From a virus: DNA of 27,522 bases. Each line of letters starts with the position of its first letter. The stretch's first letter is position 1. The notes beneath the pieces are model-generated. The model saw only the letters and a list, made by a program, of their open reading frames with translations. It made no database searches and was not told the DNA's origin. The DNA lies in the IMG/VR virus record IMGVR_UViG_3300030419_000776, positions 1-27,522 of that record. One strand, given 5' to 3'. A program made the translations under genes and the position numbers. This document shows positions 8,755 through 17,636 of this stretch, piece by piece.

Positions 8755-9036
8755 TTATGCGACTGCAATTCCACTTACAGCATAAGGTAGGTTATCTACA
8801 TCATACGCTGGGTTTGTCCAAGAAGTAGTTAAAGCTGCTACAACTGCGGATTCAATAGTGTCTCTTTGCGTTTCATCTCCCGCACCTGCTGTTGCGTGAG
8901 TAACAGTGGTTACTTGACCACCTCTATATGTAATTGTTACTGTAGTAGTAGATGCTTGCTCTATTAATACAATTCCGGTAATCGCTACCAACTGGTATTG
9001 CTCTCCGGTTACTGGGATATTTAAAAATTTTTGCAT
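8755..9036 (-). CDS. Small conserved structural protein (93 aa)
   Basis: 93 residues: MQKFLNIPVTGEQYQLV, then a beta-rich stretch with ASTTTVTITYRGG (about 29-41), a VTHATAGAGDETQRD segment, an Ala-rich helix (IESAVVAALTTSW) and a C-terminal NLPYAVSGIAVA. I recall very similar short proteins in uncultured marine phages beside capsid genes, where they are taken as virion proteins. No catalytic motif is present. It is a single-gene unit, with the box TAACTTTG 30 bases upstream and a strong terminator just downstream. That suits a high-copy virion component such as a capsid decoration or cement protein, which is inference. Confidence 0.5.
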   Translation of the reverse strand: MQKFLNIPVTGEQYQLVAITGIVLIEQASTTTVTITYRGGQVTTVTHATAGAGDETQRDTIESAVVAALTTSWTNPAYDVDNLPYAVSGIAVA

Positions 9037-9065
9037 TGTAAAAAAATTAATAGTTAAACTTATCG

Positions 9066-9073
9066 CAAAGTTA
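9066..9073 (-). promoter_or_regulatory. Bacteroidota-type -7 box (TAACTTTG) before the 93-aa gene
   Basis: TAACTTTG on the coding strand overlaps the stop codon of the 276-aa gene (9071-9073) and lies 30 bases before the ATG at 9036. The 11-base word GCAAAGTTACG (plus strand) is shared exactly with the box before the scaffold-like gene. No -33 element is apparent. Confidence 0.5.
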
Positions 9074-9901
9074 CGAATTTTTTGCTAACGATTTTAAATG
9101 TTTAAACGACTCCAGCCCATCATCGCTTTGAAAGAACGATGCTATTATATACATAGGGTCTTCACCATAAGGCACATTACACATTTTCTTTTTGTTAGAT
9201 GGGGTATTAAACCACACTTCACGTTTTTGATTTCTTAACTGCAATAAACCTTTGTCTATTATGTTTTGAATAGAAGCATTAAGCTTAAGCATAGGGTCTT
9301 TAAGCAATCTCATAAACCCACCAGGGTCTTTTTTAGCAAAGATTAATATATCACGTCTTAATTCCGATGTAGTTACAGTGGTAACATCTCTTTGAAATAA
9401 AACTCTAGCTACATTTTCTACTTGCTCTACGTCTAATTGTCTAGCTTCAATTAATGCGTCCACCTCTGTATTAAGGTCACTCACTATTTCAGCCGCTTCT
9501 TTAGCCTTATTTATTTCTACAAAAATTCTCCCATTACCTGGGTGTAAAGCTAAAAATTGCTGTAGGACTTGGTTGTTTTTAGGCACATATAAAAACCCAT
9601 CTTCAAAAACGATAGGTTCTAAAATTGCATTATCATCTTGCTCATCCTGAAAAGGAGAGTTTTGATTTCTTGCATATCGAAGTGGTCTATTAATACCTGT
9701 TTCTTCATCGAAATGCAGTAAAGGGAATCTGTTCGTGTGTCTTGACGCTAATATAAGCGATAAGGGAGCAGTTTCTCTAGTAAGTTTATATGATTTGTCT
9801 ACGTATTTTGGAGTAGACTTTTTTGGTTGAGGCTTAGTTTTTTTCTTTTTTTTAACCGCCTCTTTGGTTTCCTGTGTAGGAATATCTTTTTCTTTTTCCA
9901 T
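9071..9901 (-). CDS. Conserved phage protein of unknown function (276 aa)
   Basis: 276 residues. The N terminus is very basic (KEAVKKKKKTKPQPKKSTPK, about 13-32) and probably disordered. A globular part follows with ASRHTNRFPLLHFDEETG (about 52-69), RYARNQNSPFQDEQDD (about 75-90) and LEPIVFEDGFLYVPKNNQVLQQF, then LALHPGNGRIFVEIN and a helical C-terminal half. I recognise this pattern from marine phage head regions but know no assigned function. It sits right after the major capsid gene, separated by a terminator hairpin, so its expression would be reduced relative to capsid. The basic tail could contact DNA or capsid, which is speculation. The start at 9901 is preceded by an A/T-only leader with TTAAA repeats, similar to the leader of the scaffold-like gene. 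Confidence 0.5.
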   Translation of the reverse strand: MEKEKDIPTQETKEAVKKKKKTKPQPKKSTPKYVDKSYKLTRETAPLSLILASRHTNRFPLLHFDEETGINRPLRYARNQNSPFQDEQDDNAILEPIVFEDGFLYVPKNNQVLQQFLALHPGNGRIFVEINKAKEAAEIVSDLNTEVDALIEARQLDVEQVENVARVLFQRDVTTVTTSELRRDILIFAKKDPGGFMRLLKDPMLKLNASIQNIIDKGLLQLRNQKREVWFNTPSNKKKMCNVPYGEDPMYIIASFFQSDDGLESFKHLKSLAKNS

Positions 9902-9927
9902 TGTTATTTAATTTAATTTAATTTAAA

Positions 9928-9964
9928 ATTTAAAAATAGGGGCACATTATTATGTACCCCTATT
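9928..9964 (-). terminator. Terminator hairpin after the major capsid gene
   Basis: Eleven bases after the capsid stop the coding strand folds as AATAGGGG, U, ACAU, loop AAUA, AUGU, G, CCCCUAUU, followed by TTTAAATTTT. The only non-Watson-Crick position is a U-G wobble, allowed in minus-strand RNA, but it becomes a C-A mismatch in plus-strand RNA. This supports action on the minus strand. The U tract is short and interrupted, so partial read-through to the next gene is likely. Confidence 0.75.
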
Positions 9965-9974
9965 GAATTAAGTA

Positions 9975-11438
9975 TTAATCTTGAAATAAGAAGAAGTTGT
10001 TTGCACCTAAAGTACATACAGCTCTTTCACTCAAGAAGTTTACTTGCATGTTATCCACATCACTTGTCGCAGCACCACCAGCAGAACCAGTAATCCACGT
10101 TTTGTAACGTCTGTCTTCAGTTTCTGAAGCTCTATATCTAACATGTAAGAAAGGTCTTTTAGCGTTTTTACCAAGAATTTGGTCGTAAACACTTGTAGAA
10201 CCAGCTGGAACTAATAGTCCATTGATTTTACCAGAACCTGCACCTGATGGTAAACCACCTCTCATTGTAGGGTCGTTTAAGTATTTCCAATCAGTTTTGT
10301 AGAAGTCATAACCTCTTCTAAATCCAGAGAATCCTAGATTTAAAGCCATTTCTTCGTCATTGTCAAATAGACCGTAAGAAGTACCACCCGCTCCATAAGA
10401 GTTTTGAGCAGCTAACATGTCGTCCATATCAAAAATGAATTGTCTGTTTGCGAAAATTACATTTTCTTCTATAGCTCCCTGCTTGTCTAATCTACTAATA
10501 ATAGAGTCAAAATCTGCTAAAGTAGTTGGGTTACCACCATCCCAGATGTTTCCTCTTTGCGTAACTGCGTAGAAAATTCCATCAGAACCAGCACCTGGGT
10601 CTGCTGCCCCACCAGCGCTACCTAAGATAGCAGCTGCACCTGAGTTTTGCTCAGCTGGCACAGTTTCAATCATTGCTGTTTCTAAATAATCATCAAATCT
10701 AAGTCTTGTTTCGTGCTCAGATTTTAAATACCAAAGGTATCCTGTAGCTCCATCTTCAGTAGTAATTTCTACCCATCCAATTTGAGCCATATCAGAACCA
10801 GATACATTGTAAGTATCTTTAATGATAATAGGCTTGTTGTCAAAAATGAAGTCATTAGCTTCTAATGAACCTGTCATTCCTGCTGTACCTTTTTTAAATT
10901 CTGAACCGTAAATGAATACAGTAACATCTGCGTTACCTACCCCTGTTCCTGCTGTAACTAAACCACCTGCTTCGTAAAAGTCAGCTGTGAACTGTCCTCT
11001 ACCACCAGCGGCATTATTTACTGCACTAACTACTGCTTTGTTTGAACCAGAGCCATCATTTTGAACAACCATAATTGTTTGTCCTACTCTAATAACCTGC
11101 TCAGCAGCAGCTGGGTCTAATACATCATTTACTTGAAAAGTTGCTTGGTCAGCATTAACCAAAGCACCACTTCCCACACTTGTATATTTTGTGTGTAATC
11201 TACCTTGCTCTGCCCATTTAATAAGGTCAGAGTTCGTAGGCATCTCTGCACCTACCATTCTTAAGAATGAAGATATAGTTCTATTTCCATATCTCTCAAA
11301 CTCTTTCTCGTAAGTGTCAGGTAAGTATTGATTTAACCAATCGAAATCCGCATTAGTTAAATAATTTTGAGCTGTCGGAGTTCTTTCTGAACTCGGTGTC
11401 AACGCATACGTTGGCGTTGCTTTCACTTGTCCTGCCAT
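9975..11438 (-). CDS. Major capsid protein (HK97-type, inferred)
   Basis: 487 residues. The N-terminal segment has NYLTNADFDWLNQYLP (about 25-40), YEKEFERYGNRTISSFLRMVG (about 43-63) and DLIKWAEQGRLHTKY (about 71-85), which I recognise from capsid proteins of uncultured marine and crAss-like phages. Many Gly/Ala/Asp-rich loops follow and the chain ends in a beta-rich NNFFLFQD. Length, position after portal and scaffold-like genes, and a strong terminator directly downstream all fit the most abundant virion protein. Codon use looks smoother and more GC-rich at third positions (ACC/GCT-type runs) than in neighbours, as expected for high expression. This is an impression, not a count. No N-terminal delta-domain or protease is obvious, so whether it is cleaved is unknown. 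Confidence 0.75.
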   Translation of the reverse strand: MAGQVKATPTYALTPSSERTPTAQNYLTNADFDWLNQYLPDTYEKEFERYGNRTISSFLRMVGAEMPTNSDLIKWAEQGRLHTKYTSVGSGALVNADQATFQVNDVLDPAAAEQVIRVGQTIMVVQNDGSGSNKAVVSAVNNAAGGRGQFTADFYEAGGLVTAGTGVGNADVTVFIYGSEFKKGTAGMTGSLEANDFIFDNKPIIIKDTYNVSGSDMAQIGWVEITTEDGATGYLWYLKSEHETRLRFDDYLETAMIETVPAEQNSGAAAILGSAGGAADPGAGSDGIFYAVTQRGNIWDGGNPTTLADFDSIISRLDKQGAIEENVIFANRQFIFDMDDMLAAQNSYGAGGTSYGLFDNDEEMALNLGFSGFRRGYDFYKTDWKYLNDPTMRGGLPSGAGSGKINGLLVPAGSTSVYDQILGKNAKRPFLHVRYRASETEDRRYKTWITGSAGGAATSDVDNMQVNFLSERAVCTLGANNFFLFQD

Positions 11439-11465
11439 GATTTTATATTTATTTTAAAATTATTA

Positions 11466-12653
11466 TTAAGTTTTCTTTATACTCTTTATTTTCAATCCTC
11501 GGCTTGAAGGCTGAGAGACTGATTTAACTTGAAAACCTGATTTTACAGAAACCTCTGGAGCATTACGTTGAGTCATATTGACGTTTTTAGTTTTACGTAT
11601 TACTTCATCGGTTGCCTGCGACTTGCCTTGTTCATAAAAGAACTGAGCAAATTTTTCAGGATTCATTGCGAGAGCTAAAGCCTTGTGGTAACCTTCTGCA
11701 TCTTTAATAAAACCATTGTTATCCAAATATTTATTAATTAAATTTAAAGGAGTTGCGTTAGTTTTTTTAATTTCCGCAGCTGTACCGGGGGAATAAACCA
11801 TCTCATCTTCTCCTATTTTGAATTTAAAACCTTTAAACTCAGGAGTGAATAATTCATCGCTTTTTTTGACAAACCATTCTCTTTTTTGAGCTGCTTGTTC
11901 CTGTTGGATTTTAGCATTCTCTAAATATTGCCTATACTCAATAAGTTCTTCGTTATTAGCAGTGGCAGAACTTTCTCTTGACTCAAGAGGCTGTTTGTAT
12001 TGTTCCTGCTGTTGTTTTAAAAACTTTCTTGCCTTAGCAATCTCTTTTTTCTTTGCTAGCTTTATTTTTTTTATCTCCGCTGGTTCATGTACTTCTTCAT
12101 CAAAAGTAAACTCCTCCATCAAAGAATCAATATCATCAGAGTCTAAACCTTCTTCGGTTATTGTTAAATACTCTCTAAGCAAAGCGTCTGGCGAATAGTC
12201 TGAATAATCTTGCTGTAAACGAGCGTAATCATTCATTCCTCTTCCAGTTTCTTGTTTATATTTTAGGTATGCCGCAACGTCTTCAGGCAAATCTTCCGCC
12301 TCCTCACGTTTGCTAATTAACTCATCCATTGAGTTAACTTCCTTGCCATACCTTTTTTCAATAAATGAAAGAACATCTTCTTCATTAACCTCTGGTGGCT
12401 GCGTAAGCGTCGGAGGCTCTTCTTCAACTGGAGGCGTTTCGGCCTCTTCTTTTATTTCTTCTTGTACTCCCTCCTCTTCTTTTATCTCTTCCTGCACATC
12501 TTCCTGTACTTTTTCTTCCTCTTTTACTTGTTCAGCCTCAACTGGCTGTTGAGTAGCTTCTTGTTTTTGCTCATGCTTATCAAGAAGTTCTTGTTCTATT
12601 TGCTGAGTAGATTTTTCTTCTATATCAGTTACTTCTCTTACTTTTATTTCCAT
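11466..12653 (-). CDS. Scaffold-like acidic protein between portal and capsid
   Basis: 395 residues. The first 90 or so residues are dominated by Glu, Gln and Val with imperfect repeats (VQEDVQEEIKEE, GVQEEIKEEAE), ending in a Pro-rich PPVEEEPPTLTQPPE. The middle is helical and charged (EIKKIKLAKKKEIAKARKFL, QQQEQYKQ). Later there is a compact segment with LFTPEFKGFKFKIGEDEMVY and NLINKYLDNNGFIKD. The C terminus is basic (RGLKIKSIKK). Acidic, coiled and flexible with a basic end, placed directly between portal and major capsid, is the usual profile of an internal scaffold whose C terminus binds capsid protein. No protease motif is seen. The role is inferred, and a minor head protein is the alternative. 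A TAACTTTG box lies 24 bases upstream. Confidence 0.55.
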   Translation of the reverse strand: MEIKVREVTDIEEKSTQQIEQELLDKHEQKQEATQQPVEAEQVKEEEKVQEDVQEEIKEEEGVQEEIKEEAETPPVEEEPPTLTQPPEVNEEDVLSFIEKRYGKEVNSMDELISKREEAEDLPEDVAAYLKYKQETGRGMNDYARLQQDYSDYSPDALLREYLTITEEGLDSDDIDSLMEEFTFDEEVHEPAEIKKIKLAKKKEIAKARKFLKQQQEQYKQPLESRESSATANNEELIEYRQYLENAKIQQEQAAQKREWFVKKSDELFTPEFKGFKFKIGEDEMVYSPGTAAEIKKTNATPLNLINKYLDNNGFIKDAEGYHKALALAMNPEKFAQFFYEQGKSQATDEVIRKTKNVNMTQRNAPEVSVKSGFQVKSVSQPSSRGLKIKSIKKT

Positions 12654-12676
12654 TTGATTTAATTTAATTTATTTTG

Positions 12677-12684
12677 CAAAGTTA
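12677..12684 (-). promoter_or_regulatory. Bacteroidota-type -7 box (TAACTTTG) before scaffold and capsid genes
   Basis: TAACTTTG on the coding strand, 24 bases before the ATG at 12653, in the 48-base gap after the portal gene. The following leader is A/T-only with TTAAA repeats. It would drive the scaffold-capsid pair that ends at the hairpin near 9945. No -33 TTG is seen at standard spacing. Confidence 0.5.
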
Positions 12685-12701
12685 CGTAAAATATAAACAC
12701 A

Positions 12702-15137
12702 CTATCTAGGCTCAAATTCAGCTAAGTCAAACCCATCTAAAGAATCTTCGTTAGACTCAAAGTTTTTAGGAGGTAAATTGTTTTTACGCTGATTTATTAA
12801 CTCAGATTGTTGTGTATTTTGTTGGCTTATCCTGTCGCTTTTAGCTTGTTCTTTTTCATTCTCTCTATCACTTATTTGCGCCTGGGTCATTCCTTGTAGA
12901 TGTAAATTATACTGAAACTCTTGCTCCATTAATTGAGATTTTAACACGGCTTCTGTCTTTTGTTTTTCAATCTCAAAAGCAATATCCGCCTGTCTATACT
13001 TCATTTTAGCTTGAGTTTCCATTTCTATTTTTTGTGCAGCTACCTGCGCAGCCATTTGCTGTGACTGTAATTGTTGTTGAGATATTACAGCTTGCTTTTG
13101 TAGTTCTCTTTTTTCGTCAGCCTCTTCTTTAGCTTTTCGTTTAACTTTCAATAATTGATTAGCTAGTTTAAGATTTTTTATCTCTCTAATATCTATAGCA
13201 TCTTCTAAATTAATATCGCCTTTAGATAAAGCCATTTGTATGTTTTGTTCAAGCATAGCTTTTTGCTCTTCATCTGGAGATAACTCAATAAAGATTCCAA
13301 AGTCATAAATATATAATTCCGCAATATCCCCTAGTATACTTACATTATATTTTCCAATTTTATTTATAAAATCTTCTTTAAAATCCGAGTATTCTAATAT
13401 ATCCGCCACTCTATAAGTTAACGCTTCTGCTAAGGTTCTATATATATAAAGACTTCCATCTAATATATGACGGGTAGCGGTATTAGAGCTTAACGCAGCT
13501 AGTTTTTGAACACCAACCAAGGCATCTGAATTTGCTATAGTACCATCTCTCGCTTCATTTAAGCCTGTTACAGCTCGAATCATATCTAAGTAGTGGTTAA
13601 GGTTTGCTATAAGCATTTGTGCCTTAGAAGCTCCTGAATTGCTTGTGAGTTGTTGTATAGGAACTTTACCTTGGTTATAATCCCCTTCTTGTGTATAACT
13701 TCTACCAATTACACTACCAGTTTGGAAATATAATCTTAATGCGTCTTGCGGATTATAGGCTGCCCCTGTTCCTAAGTCTACTTCGTTTAAACCATCTGCA
13801 TCAATATATACTCCATCTGGAACAGTTCTAGCTATTACTTGTTGAAGTTTTAAATGAGTCATTTGGATTAAGTCAGCATAAGGAATCATTCTTCTTACTA
13901 AAGACTCCACTACACCTTTGTACATTCGAGGTGCAACTGCCACATAGTTTGGTATTGCATGCTGAGAAGCTGACTTAGGTCTTACCATATTTTTAGCAAG
14001 CTCCCACTTAAGTATAATGTTAGTCCCCATTACCATCACCCCTTCATACCACACATCTATTGTTTTTTCAATTTTTTCAAAATTTCCTTCTTCCATCATT
14101 TCTTCTGGAGGATTAAACCCATCATCTTTTTCTATCATCTTTATGTTTCCGTTATCGGAAACTTTCTTTTTGTAAACTATTTTTTTAGTTGTCTTGTAAT
14201 TAAAATACATTAACGTACATGTGTCTCTGTAAAAAATATCATTTTCATAAAACTGTGCTACATTAAAATAGTTAAACCAAGTTTGGCTGTACTTTGATAT
14301 TTTATCTAAATCTTCTCTGGTTAATGTAGGGTCTATTTTATTAAGCTCTGTAATTGGAACAGTTTTAATTTCACCCCAATAAAAACAATCTTTAAAGTGA
14401 GGGTCTTCTGTATAGCTATATACAATATTTGCTGGGTCAACATAAGATATATCTACTCCTGCGCCTGGTAAAAATTCATGTTTGGCTACTGCCATTCCTG
14501 TTACCATTATATCGTAATCTAACCTTTTACGTATATCATCATAATGATTTTCGGCAAACATAGTATCAATAGCTTCTTCTTCCGCAATTTCAATAGCAGG
14601 CTTGTAGTTTAAGTTCATATAAAGACTTAGCTCTTCATCGCTTGCAGGTAATTCATCTGGATTCATAATAAAAGGGTCAAACCCTGTACCCTCTTGAATA
14701 ATGCTTAACACATCCTTTGCCGCCATCTGCCCCTCAATCATTTCTTGATATTTATTTCTTTTAGATTGAGACAGGGCGTCTTGAGCATAGGCGTTTACTT
14801 TAAAAAGCCTGTCAGACATTCCATTTACCACTATATCTACAAACTTAGGAATAATAGGCACAGGCGTCCAGTCTAAGTTAAGGTAAGATAAATCTCCATC
14901 TACAGCTAACTCATTTTTATATTTGGCTATAGATTGTTCTCCTCTTGCGTATAAGCGAAGTCTATTAAAATCTCTCCACTGTTGATAGTATCTACAACCA
15001 GTAGAATCTTTTCTAAACCATTCGTATTGTATTGCTTGTCCAATTTGTAATCCAAACTCGTAAGTTTCCTTTTCTGCGTCTGAGACAAATTGACTAGGAA
15101 ATCCTACAGATGAAATATTTATTGTAACTTCTTTCAT
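12702..15137 (-). CDS. Portal protein with long Gln-rich coiled-coil tail
   Basis: 811 residues. It overlaps the terminase stop by ATGA, the classic terminase-portal junction. The N-terminal 100 residues have YYQQWRDFNRLRLYARGEQ and IIPKFVDIVVNGMSDRLF. The body contains VTGMAVAKHEF, GVDISYVDPANIVY, a segment around NMVRPKSASQHAIPNYVAVAP and later VTGLNEARDGTIANSDALVG, all of which fit large portal proteins of marine and crAss-like phages. From about residue 665 to 775 it is a long Gln/Glu/Lys-rich helix (QQQLQSQQMAAQVAAQK and onward), followed by a charged disordered end. The tail probably forms the portal barrel reaching into the capsid. The portal forms the dodecameric ring through which terminase pumps DNA. 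Assignment rests on context and overall pattern. Confidence 0.75.
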   Translation of the reverse strand: MKEVTINISSVGFPSQFVSDAEKETYEFGLQIGQAIQYEWFRKDSTGCRYYQQWRDFNRLRLYARGEQSIAKYKNELAVDGDLSYLNLDWTPVPIIPKFVDIVVNGMSDRLFKVNAYAQDALSQSKRNKYQEMIEGQMAAKDVLSIIQEGTGFDPFIMNPDELPASDEELSLYMNLNYKPAIEIAEEEAIDTMFAENHYDDIRKRLDYDIMVTGMAVAKHEFLPGAGVDISYVDPANIVYSYTEDPHFKDCFYWGEIKTVPITELNKIDPTLTREDLDKISKYSQTWFNYFNVAQFYENDIFYRDTCTLMYFNYKTTKKIVYKKKVSDNGNIKMIEKDDGFNPPEEMMEEGNFEKIEKTIDVWYEGVMVMGTNIILKWELAKNMVRPKSASQHAIPNYVAVAPRMYKGVVESLVRRMIPYADLIQMTHLKLQQVIARTVPDGVYIDADGLNEVDLGTGAAYNPQDALRLYFQTGSVIGRSYTQEGDYNQGKVPIQQLTSNSGASKAQMLIANLNHYLDMIRAVTGLNEARDGTIANSDALVGVQKLAALSSNTATRHILDGSLYIYRTLAEALTYRVADILEYSDFKEDFINKIGKYNVSILGDIAELYIYDFGIFIELSPDEEQKAMLEQNIQMALSKGDINLEDAIDIREIKNLKLANQLLKVKRKAKEEADEKRELQKQAVISQQQLQSQQMAAQVAAQKIEMETQAKMKYRQADIAFEIEKQKTEAVLKSQLMEQEFQYNLHLQGMTQAQISDRENEKEQAKSDRISQQNTQQSELINQRKNNLPPKNFESNEDSLDGFDLAEFEPR

Positions 15138-17380
15138 CTCATTAATTCACTTAAAATTCCTTTATTATTATATCTTGCAAAGTTAAGGTTTATTTTTGAT
15201 TGTTTTTGTTCAGGTAAATACAAATTCTTTTGATTAGCCATTATAGCTAACCCTGAACTAATACTAGCATCAAATCTCGTTCTGCTACTTATATCAAATC
15301 TTGCCCAGTCCTCTAAAGTTCTGGTGAAATACATAGAACCCATTTCTCCTATAGGTCTATAGGTAGCGTCTAAATCCATTCCGACATATTTTTCTATATA
15401 TGATTCTATAGCCGCTGCGTGAGACTGCTTAACATCTTCAGAGGTGTTGGGTATTCCTCCTAATTCTTTTTCTGTTTTAGATAATTTATTATAATGTTTG
15501 TCGGGCCTGTTCATACAAAACCCTCTATATCCTCTATTTTTAAAGTGATAAAGTAATCTAGGTTTATTATTTTCCACAAGTATTGGCATACTATAAAACA
15601 CGCACGCCATTAATACTTCTTCAAAAAATATCTCAGCTGTTTGAGGTCGTGCTACATATTCTAAAAAAAATTCATTACTAGGAGCTTCTTCCATGCTGAA
15701 TTTAGTTAATCCATGCAAAGCCCCGTTAGAACCTCCTCCACCTACAGTTCCTGATATATCATAAGAGTCACATCCAAATGCCCCTATGTGTTCGTTAACA
15801 GGAAAATACATCCCGTGTTTTTGTATTTTTTTGTTAGTTAATATTTTTTTAGGAGTCCAAGTTATCTTAAATCTTCCCCTAGAATCTGGTGTCCAGATTA
15901 CTTCTGAATCTTTTTGTCCATCTTTCCAATAAAATCTTCCTCTTGTTACGTGATGCTCCATAATAAGAGAATCATTATAATCTATTTGACTGTATATTTT
16001 AGTTAAATTAAATAAAGATGACTGACTCTCATCTCTAAATGCGTGAGACTCAGTTCTAGGAAACTGTCTATAATATTCATTTAAAGCATCTGCGTCTTTT
16101 TTTAAAGACTCTACTTCTGCTTCCCAATAATCTATCGCTCCTACGGTAATCATTTCGTCATCAACTCCTAATACCGGTTTCTCAGGAGTTCTAAAAACAG
16201 GCATTCCATATTTATCTATAAAACCTTCCATGTTCCATTCCATAGGAATAAACAAAGAATATAACCCGCTTTTAGTTTGACCATTGGCATTACGGTTAGC
16301 TATATTAGAATCTTCAAATAGTTTTTTAAAGTTATCTCCCCCTTTGCTAAGTGCATTTGAAGTTGACCCCATCATACATTTCCCAATTATTTTGCTTCCT
16401 AGTCTTAAACAAGTTTTGGTTACCCTCCAGTTATTTAAAATATTATTAGGCTTAATCCATTTACCAGATTCATCATGAACTAATAACAACAACTTCTCTC
16501 CATCATAAGAGTTATCATCTGTGTTTTTCCAGTCAATAGTAGTGTCTAGCCCTGTTAATTCTTCATCTACTTCATCATACATATTTTTTTTAGTAATCTT
16601 GGAAGCTGGAACTCTAAACGCTAGTTCTGTTTTAGGTTTATCCATCCCATCTTGAATAGGTTTAAAAAAGAAAGGAAGCCTATTAGCTATTGGTACAACT
16701 TTATCAGTAAACATTTTTTTTGCATCCGCTCCTGTTTTAGATAGAATACCTACTCTTGAGTCTCTAACTAATGTTCCTGTATTAATACATTCAGAAGACC
16801 CCATAAAAGAAAATCCAGAACGTCTTATTTTTAAATAATCTAAACCGAAACATCTTTTATCTGCCTTACACGCTTCCCAGTATAAAAAGAAAATCCTGTT
16901 AGCTTCTCTAAAGTCAGGATATCCCACATCAATACTTGTCCATTGTAAATACATATAATGAGAACCTGTTATATAAGTAGGTTTGCCGTTATTATAAAAC
17001 CAAAATCCAAACTCTCTTTTATCAAACTCTGCCTCTATATAGTCCACCCATTTAGATTTAAACTGCGGAGGGTGTTCGTTCCACTGAAATATAGAATTAA
17101 TTCTACTAAGCTCTCTTGGGAGCTCATCTCTCTCCCAGTATTGTTTTTCTTTTTTGTCAGAACGTTTATAAGTGTCTTTGGGTGTAGGGGGTAATCCAAT
17201 CGCTAATCCATTAATATTTATTATCTCTCCTACTTGTCCACTTTTAGAGATTACTACAAAATCATATTTTTCATTATACCCATATAGCCAAGTGCGAGCT
17301 CGATTTTTTTTAGTAAAAACAGCTTTAGGCACATAATCTTTAATTACGTGATATAAATTATTTTGAGCGTCTTTCTGCAA
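15134..17380 (-). CDS. terL: Terminase large subunit
   Basis: 748 residues. It is the packaging ATPase and nuclease that docks on the portal. The N-terminal ATPase part has a degenerate Walker A region (KIRRSGFSFMGSS, 184-196), Walker B LLLLVHDE (297-304, acidic pair D303/E304) and a coupling motif GSTSNA (338-343). The RNase H-like nuclease part has FGCDSYDIS with D538 and D541, then VEN with E603, and a late Asp cluster (D691, D696, D704). It overlaps the preceding 92-aa gene by 23 bases and the portal by 4 bases. The long N-terminal 160 residues and missing classical GxxxxGK[ST] P-loop are typical of the terminases of marine and crAss-like podoviruses as I remember them. The assignment is firm; exact catalytic residues should be confirmed by alignment. 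Confidence 0.88.
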   Translation of the reverse strand: MQKDAQNNLYHVIKDYVPKAVFTKKNRARTWLYGYNEKYDFVVISKSGQVGEIININGLAIGLPPTPKDTYKRSDKKEKQYWERDELPRELSRINSIFQWNEHPPQFKSKWVDYIEAEFDKREFGFWFYNNGKPTYITGSHYMYLQWTSIDVGYPDFREANRIFFLYWEACKADKRCFGLDYLKIRRSGFSFMGSSECINTGTLVRDSRVGILSKTGADAKKMFTDKVVPIANRLPFFFKPIQDGMDKPKTELAFRVPASKITKKNMYDEVDEELTGLDTTIDWKNTDDNSYDGEKLLLLVHDESGKWIKPNNILNNWRVTKTCLRLGSKIIGKCMMGSTSNALSKGGDNFKKLFEDSNIANRNANGQTKSGLYSLFIPMEWNMEGFIDKYGMPVFRTPEKPVLGVDDEMITVGAIDYWEAEVESLKKDADALNEYYRQFPRTESHAFRDESQSSLFNLTKIYSQIDYNDSLIMEHHVTRGRFYWKDGQKDSEVIWTPDSRGRFKITWTPKKILTNKKIQKHGMYFPVNEHIGAFGCDSYDISGTVGGGGSNGALHGLTKFSMEEAPSNEFFLEYVARPQTAEIFFEEVLMACVFYSMPILVENNKPRLLYHFKNRGYRGFCMNRPDKHYNKLSKTEKELGGIPNTSEDVKQSHAAAIESYIEKYVGMDLDATYRPIGEMGSMYFTRTLEDWARFDISSRTRFDASISSGLAIMANQKNLYLPEQKQSKINLNFARYNNKGILSELMR

Positions 17381-17636
17381 ATCCTTGTTTTGTATTAGTT
17401 TTTTCTATTTTATCTCCTGACTCTAAAACCTCTTCTTCTGCATCTATCTTATTAAGTATATCAAAGGCATCAAATATAGCCAGCTTCTTTGTGGCTGCTG
17501 CATTTTTTAATCTATCAGCTGCCAGCTCATCTTCTGGGTCAGGTTTAATTATATCTTCTTTAGCTACCTTTATTAATTGCTCTACTGCTCTACGTCCTGC
17601 TTGAATAATACTTTTTTTTAATTCTTCTGAGTTCAT
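17358..17636 (-). CDS. Small terminase candidate
   Basis: 92 residues, mostly helical and charged: KKSIIQAGRRAVEQLIKVAK (about 8-27), an acidic DPEDELAADRLKNAAATKKLA (about 33-53) and FDAFDILNKIDAEEE. It lies directly upstream of the large terminase and overlaps it by 23 bases, the standard place for a small terminase. The length is at the low end for that role, and no helix-turn-helix is obvious by eye. I recall near-identical short proteins (ADRLKNAAATKKLAIFDAF) beside terminase in marine phages, generally unannotated. It could alternatively be a packaging accessory. The start codon lies inside the stop region of the preceding gene (stop at 17633), so translation is coupled. Confidence 0.5.
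   Translation of the reverse strand: MNSEELKKSIIQAGRRAVEQLIKVAKEDIIKPDPEDELAADRLKNAAATKKLAIFDAFDILNKIDAEEEVLESGDKIEKTNTKQGFAERRSK

Noticed and set aside
7932-8774. Start of the neck gene at 8774 (280 residues)
   Set aside because: The extra 37 codons cross a strong terminator and a -7 box and overlap the preceding gene; ATG 8663 fits better.
11962-12662. Open frames on the plus strand opposite the scaffold-like gene
   Set aside because: They are Ser/Cys- or Phe/Leu-rich antisense readings of the Glu/Lys-rich gene, with no leader or recognisable protein features.
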